Source: Priapulus caudatus (taxonomy: Eukaryota; Priapulida; Priapulimorpha; Priapulimorphida; Priapulidae). Taken from it: 39,139 bases of DNA. The translations under genes and the position numbers were made by a program. The notes under the pieces were generated by a model. It searched no databases and was not told where the DNA came from. It worked only from the letters and a program-made list of their open reading frames with translations. This document shows positions 20,492 through 29,373 of the stretch, piece after piece. Where the stretch lies: NCBI RefSeq assembly GCF_000485595.1, contig NW_014578758.1, positions 1 to 39,139 of the forward strand, read 5' to 3'. How positions within the stretch are numbered: the first letter of the stretch is position 1; every line of letters begins with the position of its first letter.

Positions 20492-21530
20492 TTAAGATAA
20501 GATAAGATAAAGCTTTATTTTCATCGGTATAGTGTATAACATGTGAACATGAGCTCTGACAGCTCTTAGACCGATATCTAACATGAGTTTAAAAAACCGG
20601 TGTAAAAATACATGATTTGATACATTATGTGATATATACAAGAAAAGTAAAATAAGTTTGATCAGATGGAGACAGTCTAGTATCTACACATGGAGCATTT
20701 ACATTGTTCTCCTGTCCAAGTGGACAAGAGTTTCTTGAACTCGCCAAAGTTTACTGCTATTTTACAACAGGTAGCTGATTCCATAGACTGGCTCCATAAT
20801 AACTAAAACTCTTCTTTCCATATCGTATGGTTCTAAAGGACGGGAGGCTATAACATGGTCATTTCTTAGGTTATGTCCCGTATCTTTGGTAGGTGGAATT
20901 AAATTGTGCATATACGAAGGACAGTTTTTGTTTGCAATTTTATACACTTCCTCAGCGATAAGCTTCTGCCTACTAAGTTGGAGGGAGGTCGCGCCATCTC
21001 TGAAGAGCAATTTCTCATACGAACTGTCATAGTCCTGGTACGCATGTCGCAACGCACGATAATTCAGTTTTTCCAGTTTTTTGCAGTTGTTTTCACTGCA
21101 AAAATGCCAAATAACTGGGCAAAAACTGAAGTTTGATTTAACAAACGACTGGTAAATTACTTTTCGGCAGTTGAGTGGCAAATGTTTGCCTATACGTTTT
21201 AGGACATTTATCTGTCTGGCTGCCTTTTTGCACAGGTTTGAGACATGCAAATCAAAGTTTAACTTGTAGTCTAAAGTGACTCCTAACATCTTTACATCAT
21301 CTGTACATTTGATTTCTGTACCTTGGATGCTGAAGGTGGGGTCCCGGTCATGGGTCTTGTTACCCACGGCAAGGCCCTGGAACTTCCCTGGGTTGGCCTC
21401 CATCTGATTGGTTGTGAACCAGTCAACCAGGACACCACCCTCAGCCTCCAAGGTCTGTTTCATTACATCAAAGTTGCTATTTGCAGAAGAGATAGTGTTG
21501 TCGTCAGCATTTTCCCTTATTATCACAGTA
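20492..21530 (-). mobile_element. 5'-truncated non-LTR (LINE) retrotransposon
   Basis: The minus-strand copy carries the C-terminal part of a reverse transcriptase, then a 3' UTR with AATAAAG and a (TTATC)n-type tail at 20494-20512. The 5' end is lost near 21530, at the catalytic motif. The tail and the protein type fit the CR1/Jockey/L2-like group, though the clade cannot be fixed by eye. The copy is inserted within the 20066-21747 element. Confidence 0.8.
20762..21526 (-). pseudogene. Reverse transcriptase C-terminal fragment of the LINE
   Basis: An open frame of 254 codons. It starts within a degraded catalytic box (NADDNTIS, where an aromatic normally precedes ADD). Next come the W-x3-N-x2-NPGKFQ segment (about residues 36-50), the VKMLGVTLDYKLNFDLHV motif (about 78-95), and a thumb-like region with LEKLNYRALRHAYQD and SSYEKLL. 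The frame is free of stops although the domain lacks its fingers and palm N-terminus, so it cannot be an active polymerase. The endonuclease half is missing. Confidence 0.85.
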
Positions 21531-21887
21531 CGGATGCAGGGATCAGTGTTGGTACGCCATCAATGGCCGACCAATGTACAACATACGTAAACAAACATAC
21601 CAGAGTTAAATTTTAACTCAGAGTTAGGCATATATTTAACTCAGAGTTAGGCATATATTTAACTCAGAGTTAAAGTTAATCCACGACTGTGGAACGGAAT
21701 TTAACTCTGAGATAAGAGTTAATCCACGTTTGTGGAACCGGGTCCTGATCGCTGGGTGTCTGTTCTTTCCGGAGCGTTTATTTCACAGTAGATGGCTGAT
21801 ACATGAAATAAGACCAACAAGACATTGTCTTACCAACCTTATCCACGCCAATGAATGCTTACAATGCAAAACAATCACGGTACCTAC

Positions 21888-22190
21888 CGTTAGTTTGTTA
21901 TCCCATTTGACGTTGCAAATAGGAAATGGGGTTCTGACCTATTTCCTATTTTTAAAATGAAAATAGAAAATAGGAAATGGGTTTCTGATCCGATAGTTTG
22001 TTTTCCCATTTGACGTTGCAAATAGGAAATGGGGTTCTGACCTATTTCCTATTTTTAAAATGAAAATAGAAAATAGGAAATGGGTTTCTGATCCGTTTCC
22101 TATTTTAAAAGTCTAAATAGGAAATGTGAAATAGGTTTCTGATCCGTTTCCTATTTTAAAAGTCTAAATAGGAAATGTGAAAAGGAAAAG
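21888..22190. repeat. Tandem repeats of 103 bp (x2) and 51 bp (x2) sharing a TTTCCTATTT motif
   Basis: A 103-bp unit starts at about 21889 and again at 21992. A 51-bp unit starts at about 22085 and again at 22136. All contain both AAATAGGAAAT and its complement ATTTCCTATTT, so each unit can fold back. GGTTTCTGATCC marks the unit junctions. Confidence 0.9.
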
Positions 22191-22194
22191 GAAG

Positions 22195-22527
22195 GCGGTA
22201 CGTGCGTGTACGTGCGTGTACCAGCGTGTACGTGCGTGTACCCGCAGATACACGCACGTATACACGCGGGTACACGCACGTACACACGGGTACACGCACG
22301 TGCACGCGGGTACACGCAGATACACGCACGTACACGCTGGTACACGCACGTACACGCGGGTACACGCACGTACACGCACGTACACGCGGGTACACGCACG
22401 TACAAACAGATACACGTCGCACGTACACGCGGGTACACGCACGTACACGCACGTACACGCAGATACACGCACGTACACGCGGGTACACGCACGTAAACGC
22501 ATGTGCACGCGGGTACACGCGCGTGCA
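22195..22527. repeat. 12-bp minisatellite with GTAC core, running into a gap
   Basis: Units are mainly CACGCACGTACA and CACGCGGGTACA, with CAGATA and TGGTACA variants. The array disappears into the N gap, so its true length is unknown. All six frames are open by periodicity and are not coding. Confidence 0.95.
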
Positions 22528-23224
22528 NNNNNNNNNNNNNNNNNNNNNNNNNNNNNNNNNNNNNNNNNNNNNNNNNNNNNNNNNNNNNNNNNNNNNNNNN
22601 NNNNNNNNNNNNNNNNNNNNNNNNNNNNNNNNNNNNNNNNNNNNNNNNNNNNNNNNNNNNNNNNNNNNNNNNNNNNNNNNNNNNNNNNNNNNNNNNNNNN
22701 NNNNNNNNNNNNNNNNNNNNNNNNNNNNNNNNNNNNNNNNNNNNNNNNNNNNNNNNNNNNNNNNNNNNNNNNNNNNNNNNNNNNNNNNNNNNNNNNNNNN
22801 NNNNNNNNNNNNNNNNNNNNNNNNNNNNNNNNNNNNNNNNNNNNNNNNNNNNNNNNNNNNNNNNNNNNNNNNNNNNNNNNNNNNNNNNNNNNNNNNNNNN
22901 NNNNNNNNNNNNNNNNNNNNNNNNNNNNNNNNNNNNNNNNNNNNNNNNNNNNNNNNNNNNNNNNNNNNNNNNNNNNNNNNNNNNNNNNNNNNNNNNNNNN
23001 NNNNNNNNNNNNNNNNNNNNNNNNNNNNNNNNNNNNNNNNNNNNNNNNNNNNNNNNNNNNNNNNNNNNNNNNNNNNNNNNNNNNNNNNNNNNNNNNNNNN
23101 NNNNNNNNNNNNNNNNNNNNNNNNNNNNNNNNNNNNNNNNNNNNNNNNNNNNNNNNNNNNNNNNNNNNNNNNNNNNNNNNNNNNNNNNNNNNNNNNNNNN
23201 NNNNNNNNNNNNNNNNNNNNNNNN
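22528..23224. other. Assembly gap (697 N)
   Basis: The gap lies between the 12-bp minisatellite and a (GT)n run, so it probably hides more tandem repeat. Confidence 0.99.
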
Positions 23225-23256
<32 letters not shown>

Positions 23257-23318
23257 GTGTGTGTATGTGTGTGCGTGTGTGTGTGTGCGCGCGCATGCGT
23301 TTATAATATATTATATTA
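23225..23318. repeat. (GT)n with a GCGCGCATG-TTTATAATATATT tail
   Basis: The GT run is followed by GCGCGCATGCGTTTATAATA and TATTATATTAT. The same arrangement occurs at 17340-17401 with one substitution in the shared tail. Confidence 0.9.
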
Positions 23319-23372
23319 TCAGGAATGGATTTATCCACTCTATTATCCACTCCTGCTATTATCAAAGGCCCC

Positions 23373-23521
23373 CGCACACGGTGAGACTCCTGCTGAGCAC
23401 GAAACTCAGTGGCGACGCATTTTGCTTGGACCAATGGTTCCGCCATTTTGATCAGTCACATGACCTACAGTGGCACCCGCTCGTAAGATCCGTGCTCAGC
23501 ATGAACCTCACCGCGTATGCG
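23373..23521. mobile_element. 149-bp palindromic MITE
   Basis: Imperfect inverted arms at 23373-23406 (CGCACACGGTGAGACTCC, TGCTGAGCACGAAACT) and 23486-23521 (reverse complement of a similar string). The interior is about 80 bp with no coding capacity. It abuts the left end of the Harbinger at 23528. Confidence 0.6.
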
Positions 23522-23527
23522 ATTCCT

Positions 23528-24511
23528 GGGCCGAACGGAAGTTTCACGAACAGTCATTAACTTTAATTATAATTAAATCGCTAATCATTAATCACAATAC
23601 TCAAGGATAATAATACTTTATTCACCAAAAACTAGTATAATACTTTTGTGCTACGTTTTCTTTCAATGAAAAAATGTTTGGATTACATATATTGCCATTG
23701 GATTAGACTTAGAGTGATTGTATTTATTACACTCCAGTGACGGAACGAAGAATTAAGGTAGGTCAACATACTAACCTGTACTATCATTAATTGCCTGTAC
23801 ATTAATTGACGGGTAACGTTTTCGATTGATATCGAATGCAGGTTCGTCATTAACGGGGCGCTGAATCAGGACGTGTGTTCCATCGACAGCCCCTATCATC
23901 TCAGGAAAGCCAGCGAGTTGATGGAATCCTGCCTTTTGGTTAGCTATTTCCCTGGCACTATCTGGCCACTTAATAAATTTATTTCGTTTGCCGTTTAAAG
24001 ATTCTGTCACATCCGTAATCACTCTCGATACTGTAGCTTTCGAAACTCTGAAAGAATCACCTATCTCATTCATGAAAGCCCCAGTGGCATATATAGTACC
24101 GTAGCGCTATGAGTAGTTGCACTTTTGTTGGGATAGCGCAGGAACGTTTTGTCGGCCACTAAGATCGTCTTTCACTAAATCATGTGAAAAATCGATTCCC
24201 TTTCTCCCAAAGCGGTATCTCTGTCGTAATTTTTCGTCATTGAACGTATTTATATAATTGTAGCGATGTCTATATTATCTTCTGCGGTCAATCATTAATC
24301 GTTCGTAAATAACTGCTGCCGCCATTTTGTTTTTTCGCGTACCAATTGATGATAAGTGGATTTAATCATGCTCCTGAGTAGAATAAAATATTGTTGATTA
24401 ACTTAATCATGATTAAAGTTAATTACGCTTCATGAAACAGTCACTTCAATTTAATTACGGGAGGTTAACCATGATTAAGGACTTAATTACGCTTCGTGAA
24501 ACCGGGCCCTC
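23528..24511. mobile_element. Decayed, internally deleted Harbinger element
   Basis: The right terminus reads GGGCCCGGTTTCACGAA on the minus strand and the left begins GGGCCGAACGG, then GTTTCACGAA. TCCT flanks both ends and may be a remnant target duplication. A second GTTTCATGAAGCGTAATTAA repeat lies inside the right end (24413-24432 on the complement). The interior carries the N-terminal and central parts of a HARBI1-like nuclease on the minus strand. At about 1 kb the element is too short to be complete. Confidence 0.65.
23770..24330 (-). pseudogene. HARBI1-like (DDE_Tnp_4) transposase pseudogene
   Basis: The minus-strand coding starts MAAAVIYERLMIDRRR near 24325 and then hits a stop. Homology resumes in another frame with the family N-terminal pattern (LRQRYRFGRKGIDF, SHDLVKDDLSGR) to a second break near 24110. 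An uninterrupted stretch (24073-23771) then has the VSKATVSRVITDV helix-turn-helix-like segment and the catalytic-domain start GFPEMIGAVDGTHVLIQRP with the first DDE aspartate, then NRKRYPSINVQAI. A GT donor-like TACAG|GTTAGT follows DSTG. The segments with the later acidic residues are absent. Broken and incomplete, so not functional. Confidence 0.8.
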
Positions 24512-24591
24512 CTATCCCTTTTGGTTATATGTAGGCCCATTCTCACCACAGAGATCACGTGACTATCGGCTCATATGATTGATTCGTTTGA

Positions 24592-24924
24592 TCGTTTGAT
24601 TCTCCGGCAGTAACAAGAATTATTCACGGAAAGCCACCTCGTTGTTTAAACGATTATGCACAGCAGATAGGGAGAGCTGGACGTTGTGGACAGTTGTCTG
24701 AGGCTGTACTGTACTACAATAGATCGGACATAGCTGCAAATGTGGCAGGATTAAAAAAATACATTGTAGCTTATTGTACAACAAAAGAGTGCCTGCGACT
24801 GGAATTGTTGAAAAATTATGGTTTTTATGAACCAAAAGTTCCACTGTCTACATTGTGTAAGTGTTGTAGCATCTGCCAAAAAAATGTGAATGCGACACTT
24901 GCATTCACCTGTGAAGTGAAATAA
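24592..24924 (+). pseudogene. RecQ-like helicase C-terminal fragment
   Basis: The frame contains DYAQQIGRAGRCGQ (about 24652-24693), matching RecQ helicase motif VI (Q-x2-GRAGR). RIIHGKPPR sits before it, where RecQ proteins have the strand leading into motif VI. Next come EAVLYYN and a zinc-binding-like segment with C-x-K-ECLRLELLKNYGF and CKCCSICQ, as in the RecQ zinc domain. The helicase core (motifs I-V) is absent. In-frame stops at 24580 and 24589 limit it upstream, though TCTCCGGCAG (ending 24610) could be an acceptor. The stop codon overlaps an AATAAA. It is probably a stranded exon or transposon-carried fragment. Confidence 0.65.
24919..24924 (+). promoter_or_regulatory. AATAAA overlapping the RecQ-like stop codon
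   Basis: The hexamer spans the last codon and the TAA of the fragment. GT-rich sequence (GGTTGAAAATGTGTTAG) follows within 20 nt. If used, the transcript would have almost no 3' UTR. Confidence 0.35.
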
Positions 24925-24929
24925 AGGTT

Positions 24930-26040
24930 GAAAATGTGTTAGCGAGTTCATTCATTGAGTCCTGAAGCAGTTCCTGAGACAGACATGAGATTTTAATTTT
25001 AATGGTCAATGAATTCTTACCGCAGTAATGCTGTTATGATAGGAAGACTGTCAATTTAAGAGGTTAATTGTTTGAGACAGGAATTTAACTAATATGTTTT
25101 CAATGCAAATGTCATACCACCATGTGAATGCGTACATAATATATGAATGTAATAGGTGCATTGTCAAAGCGTGTAATATAAACGCTATATACATCACATT
25201 ATTATCATTATATATATTTTTATATATTATTATATTATTAGTATCCACTATATTATATAATATATAATATCGTTTACCTATATAATCAAGCGCAATAATA
25301 CATATGTGCTATATATACTATAGATAGTGCTTATTACTCATGCACAGTTACATAAAATATGATACAATAGTTGCATTGACGGTTAAATACAAGCGAGTAT
25401 TAGAAGCTGTGTGTGAGCAACAAACGGGAGCCTTGCAAAATGTCGAGCATAATATCAGTATGGAGAAACAGCTCGCGTAAACATTGATCTGTACAAATAG
25501 GATATTATATAATTTAAAACAGTATATACACACATATATTACCATATATAGTTATCAAGTGAGTTCGGTGTTAGCTGTAATCACGCACGTGGCTCGTCAC
25601 TGCCACGCGCGAGTTACGGCTACTCAACATCATCGTCCCAGTGTTGTCTGTTTGAGATGTTTCCGTCATGGTTCCCATCAATATCTAGCTGCTACTACTT
25701 GTCTGCTGCCTTAGGACGATCTATGCTTGCGTCTAGCTAATAGCTATCTCGGCATTTCTGTACGATCCTATTTTATCGCAAAGGGCTTCTAGAAAATGTA
25801 GTTTATAGAATTGCATCTATGCTTTTGTGGTACTATTCCTAGACAGGCTGTCGAAATTCCGAAGCTATTCTGTTACCTGTGTCCAGCACGCACCGCGCAG
25901 TGCCTCGAATTACTGCGCATCGCGTTCCCTTATTTGCTCCCCAAGGGTCGTCGAATCATGTCTTTGTTTTGACTGTGTGTTTCTCTCTCTCTCTCACCTT
26001 TTTCTCCTCTTCTTTTTGTTTTTTTTAAGATGCTTTTGTT
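24930..26040. other. AT-rich noncoding stretch
   Basis: TA-rich runs (25200-25275) and (CT)n with T runs (25983-26030). No supported gene. The T-rich run leads into the candidate acceptor at 26047. Confidence 0.5.
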
Positions 26041-26046
26041 TGCAGG

Positions 26047-26236
26047 AAGAGGCTCAGGTGGCTTGTTTTACCACTCCCAAACAGACCCCCTGGTACGCCC
26101 TGACCTGAGTGCGACTAGACATCCACGGCCAACTAGGCATGTTCAGACGCTGTTGTCAGTTGCTCAAGCGGACAATCGCAGTCTTCACTTCTCGACCGTG
26201 CATAAGCTAAAGTTACTTGGTTCACCAGTATCATAG
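26047..26236 (+). CDS. Possible orphan terminal exon, unknown product
   Basis: A strong polypyrimidine tract and acceptor (TTTTAAG...TTTGCAG, ending about 26046) precede a frame of about 62 codons. The frame starts RGSGGLFYHSQTDPLVRPDL, has ATRHPRPTRHVQTLLSV and SLHFSTVHKLKLLGSPVS, and stops at 26234-26236. It needs one base from an upstream exon that I could not find. Another frame from the same acceptor gives only 20 residues. There is no recognised domain and no clear poly(A) signal in the next 200 bp. Confidence 0.2.
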
Positions 26237-26239
26237 AGT

Positions 26240-27699
26240 CTGGATTATATACAGTCACAATGTAAATGTTCACACATAATTACACCATAGTATGTAATAC
26301 AAACACACTCCGTGCACTTGTTAATGGTTTGCTGTTTGCTCCGCACATCCAAACGCACACACCTGGACGGACGTGTCGTGCTGCGCATGACGGCCATTTA
26401 TCTGATGATTATTCGGCCATAGAACCAGAATGGTTTCATATTTTTCAAACTATTTTTAGCATGACATTACTGTTTGCATATAAGGAAAAGCTACGCTGCC
26501 GAAAACTCTCTGCGATATTTGTGTAGGGAAGGACACACGAGCCCTCAACAAATTTCCATGAATATTGCTCATGTTTCGCAACTAATGACCATTGCTTTAT
26601 TTCACGGGGACTAATTAACTAAAAATATTTACTGCAACATAATATCCCTGTTCATGAACCACAGACTATCAGAGGAGGCTAGACCCGCCTTCGGGCTAAA
26701 TCCGAGTAAATTTGGATAATCTTTATGACCCCAATCATGGCCAAAAAGAAAGTCACACCGTTAAAGAGATACTTTGAAATGACGTCATAATTCTTTAATG
26801 TTTTTCCCTTAGATTTGCTAATTGCGACATTACCGCTGTAGGTCATATCTATGCAAAAATATTGAAAAACTGCTTTTGCATATATCTGTGTATTTGTGCG
26901 AGGGATGAAACTAATTTTTGTCTAAAAACATACTGAACTTTTGCACTAATTGACGCCTTTGGATCCTCCTTAAATTAGTTGACCTAATTAGGCCAACACA
27001 ATATGTTTTCACTATTCAGCACGAAAACCCCGCTCTGTACACTCCTTCTGCTTTGCCTTCTCCATAATGGACTCATGTCGTATACCTTAAATCAAGACTC
27101 TTTTTGATTCTCCTCTGTTTTTGCTCTTGCTCCTACCTGTATTGCCTTCTGCCCAATGCGTTAATCTACCGCCGCAAACTGCCGCCCACCATTCGGGCCA
27201 CAACGGCAAACAAGCGGCCCGCGAAAGTTCCGAATGCGTCGCGGGCGGATACACACGCCTGTCATGAGCCCCGCTGCGTACTTTTCAGAGATTACGATTG
27301 CGGCAGCGGCACAACACAACACACTGGAGAGCAATTCTTCATCTCTGTGATCGAGATTGATCGTAGGCCTATCCATACGACTGTCTCACATCTTCTTCTC
27401 TTTATTTTGATCGTTCATGGTACAGGCCGCAGTTGCTTTACGTCACTCTTATTGCACTATTATATTGTCGCCATACAGTTTTCTCCATTTGTGGTTTTAT
27501 GTTTGTATTCTAGTAATCTGAATCGCGCCTATGCACTAGCATTGTATTTCTTGTTTTATATTTAAAATGTTTCTTCTGTTACTAGCACTGCCGCCCGCGA
27601 CACATATGAGATACCATATAATAATCGTCGAACAATAGCTCGCCGTATAGTAAATTAAACCCACCCTATTCCTATTTTTTACTACTTTTATTATTATTT

Positions 27700-27700
<1 letters not shown>
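26240..27700. other. Noncoding stretch, no supported gene
   Basis: The longest frame (27104-27565 plus, 153 codons) is hydrophobic and Leu/Tyr-rich, with a GC-rich central block (27165-27330) open on both strands. I recognise no domain. Confidence 0.45.
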
Positions 27701-27734
<34 letters not shown>

Positions 27735-27800
27735 TGTACCATATATAGTATATGTATATATATATATATAGTATGTATATACACATTAATATATACACTA
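27701..27800. repeat. (TA)n microsatellite with internal duplication
   Basis: (TA)n at about 27703-27731 and 27755-27769, with TAGTATGTA repeated at 27731 and 27769. Confidence 0.85.
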
Positions 27801-28013
27801 TATACACGTGTGGTAATTTGTGGATAGTGAATACATGTATTTAGCCTAATAGTTTAATCAGATACAGCCAGATAACCCAATATTCATTATTTATAATTTA
27901 AACAAAGTAAATCTCACTTGAAAATTTATTTTGTTTCTATATTTTGTCTTATTCACAGCCCTTCTTTGCCTTAAATGTAAAATTACAAATTTTTAATTAA
28001 TTCCCACGTGGGT

Positions 28014-28195
28014 GTCAGAGTGGTAACGTTGCCGCAACGTTTTTGCAACATTGTTTTGCAACGTTGAATCAGAAACGTGAGAAAGAACGCTTAGAACGTG
28101 GAAAACTCACACAAACTATCAGAAACTTACACAAAACGTTTTCAAAACGTCAGCGCAGCGTTGTAGGAACGTTGCCATGCAGAAGGTGATTTGGT
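28014..28195. repeat. AACGTT-rich inverted-repeat unit
   Basis: GGTAACGTTGCCGCAACG at the left and AGGAACGTTGCC at the right, with GCAACGTTG, AAAACGTTTTCAAAACG and CAGCGTTG between. The palindrome AACGTT and its one-base variants occur at least six times in 160 bp. It resembles a small MITE, but no target duplication is clear. Confidence 0.35.
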
Positions 28196-28769
28196 AATTG
28201 TGTTTACACTAACAGCCAAGCTAACCAAATCAATTATTGTGCTTTAAAGCTGGTAGTAGTAGACACATTTACTACCAGCTGTTACGACGCAATCTTATAA
28301 TTATGAATGTCACTTACTATGAGAACAATTATAAAACACCAATTTAACGAGTTTGCTTTTAAACGGTTATTATATTTATTATATTAGATTCTCCACGCAT
28401 TTCTCCAGCAGCGTTCAAATAGAATTTTCACATCACAATACATATCACGTACGCTGATTGTTAACAGAGCACCCTCACTTTGTACTTACATAGCACTTAG
28501 TATACTTATAAAGAAAAATAGATGAATATTGATTGTCAAACGTGATGACAGATGATTCGTTACTGTGACGATGAGAGGTGAACGGTCAGATATATGAACG
28601 GTGTGATATTGTTAAATTATTATCAGTACTCAAACGTACACATAGCTAAGCCGATAACAGTAACAATGGCAGCGGGTGCAATAAGCTAGACATCACAAGC
28701 GTGCCACTAAAGGTGTTGTTATATGACACAAACACCCCGCAGTCCGCAATCCAGGCTGAATAACCGCCA

Positions 28770-28775
28770 TTTATT
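28770..28775 (-). promoter_or_regulatory. Candidate poly(A) signal for PGM3
   Basis: AATAAA on the minus strand, about 510 nt downstream of the PGM3 stop codon. It is the first canonical hexamer I noticed in that direction, and assignment to PGM3 is inferred. Confidence 0.3.
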
Positions 28776-29283
28776 AGCGAAGACATAAGAGGATGAACTA
28801 GCATGTAAGCTAGGATATTAACCCATAGATGCCGTTTTGAATAGCTCAAGCCACGCGGTCGTACGGATGAGCTGGGAGCACAGGCAAGTCAGCAACACAG
28901 ATGCTGAATAACAGCACGAATAACTATTAGTTACATCAGCAATGAGAGCAATTCTGTTCAAACATATATTAAAAGACGGCGCAATGTAGTTTAGAACTCA
29001 AGCGGACCAGGCGTAATTCTACAAAACATATCTATGCTGCTTCTTTATCACGAATTGAGCACTGTCAATTATGAGACTGTAAGTCGGAAAACTTAACAAG
29101 AAGTCATTACTGGAATGACTATAGACCAACCAAGCACCTCAATTATACAATTATCGTTCCTGCTATCAGCAGATATTTCAGGCTTCTTTTGTTCTACAAG
29201 TCCTGTCAGTCTCTCATAGAGGTGTCCACTGGGGTCAGGATCGAACACCTATGGCTTCAGTTGGCAACGTAACGATGAAAGGT

Positions 29284-29373
29284 CTAGCAAAGCTCTGCCG
29301 GACGATCACCATCACCACCGGCCATGTCGTACACAGCCTGTGCAACTTTGCAGGCCAAGCTGTCAGCTTTCTC
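29284..29373 (-). CDS. PGM3: PGM3 final coding exon
   Basis: The acceptor TTCTTGGCACAG precedes [20 protein letters not shown], then DGDRPAELC and a TAG stop (90 nt). It matches the PGM3 C-terminus, where an amphipathic helix ends in AGGxGxxP. Phase 0 entry agrees with the preceding exon. Confidence 0.92.
   Translation of the reverse strand, partial: EKADSLACKVAQAVYDMAGGDGDRPAELC

Larger units (their letters stand above)
20066..21747. mobile_element. Harbinger-type non-autonomous element hosting nested insertions
   Basis: The left terminus is CAGGACCCAGTTCCACA. The right terminus reads CAGGACCCGGTTCCACA on the minus strand. Both continue into CGTGGATTAACT. Subterminal regions are packed with the near-palindrome AACTCAGAGTT (near 20118, 20208 and 20223, and three near-tandem copies at 21606-21674), as expected of transposase-binding repeats. 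The termini resemble those of the Harbinger at 23528-24511 (GGGCCCGGTTTCACGAA), so I assign the same superfamily. No clear target duplication is seen. Inside lie a tRNA-like relic and a truncated LINE, so the original element was much shorter. Confidence 0.6.

Noticed and set aside
22151-23560. 420-450-codon open frames
   Set aside because: Made of minisatellite, 697 N and GT repeat.
27104-27565. 153-codon hydrophobic frame
   Set aside because: Composition-driven Leu/Tyr/Cys content, with the opposite strand open too over the GC-rich block. No family recognised.
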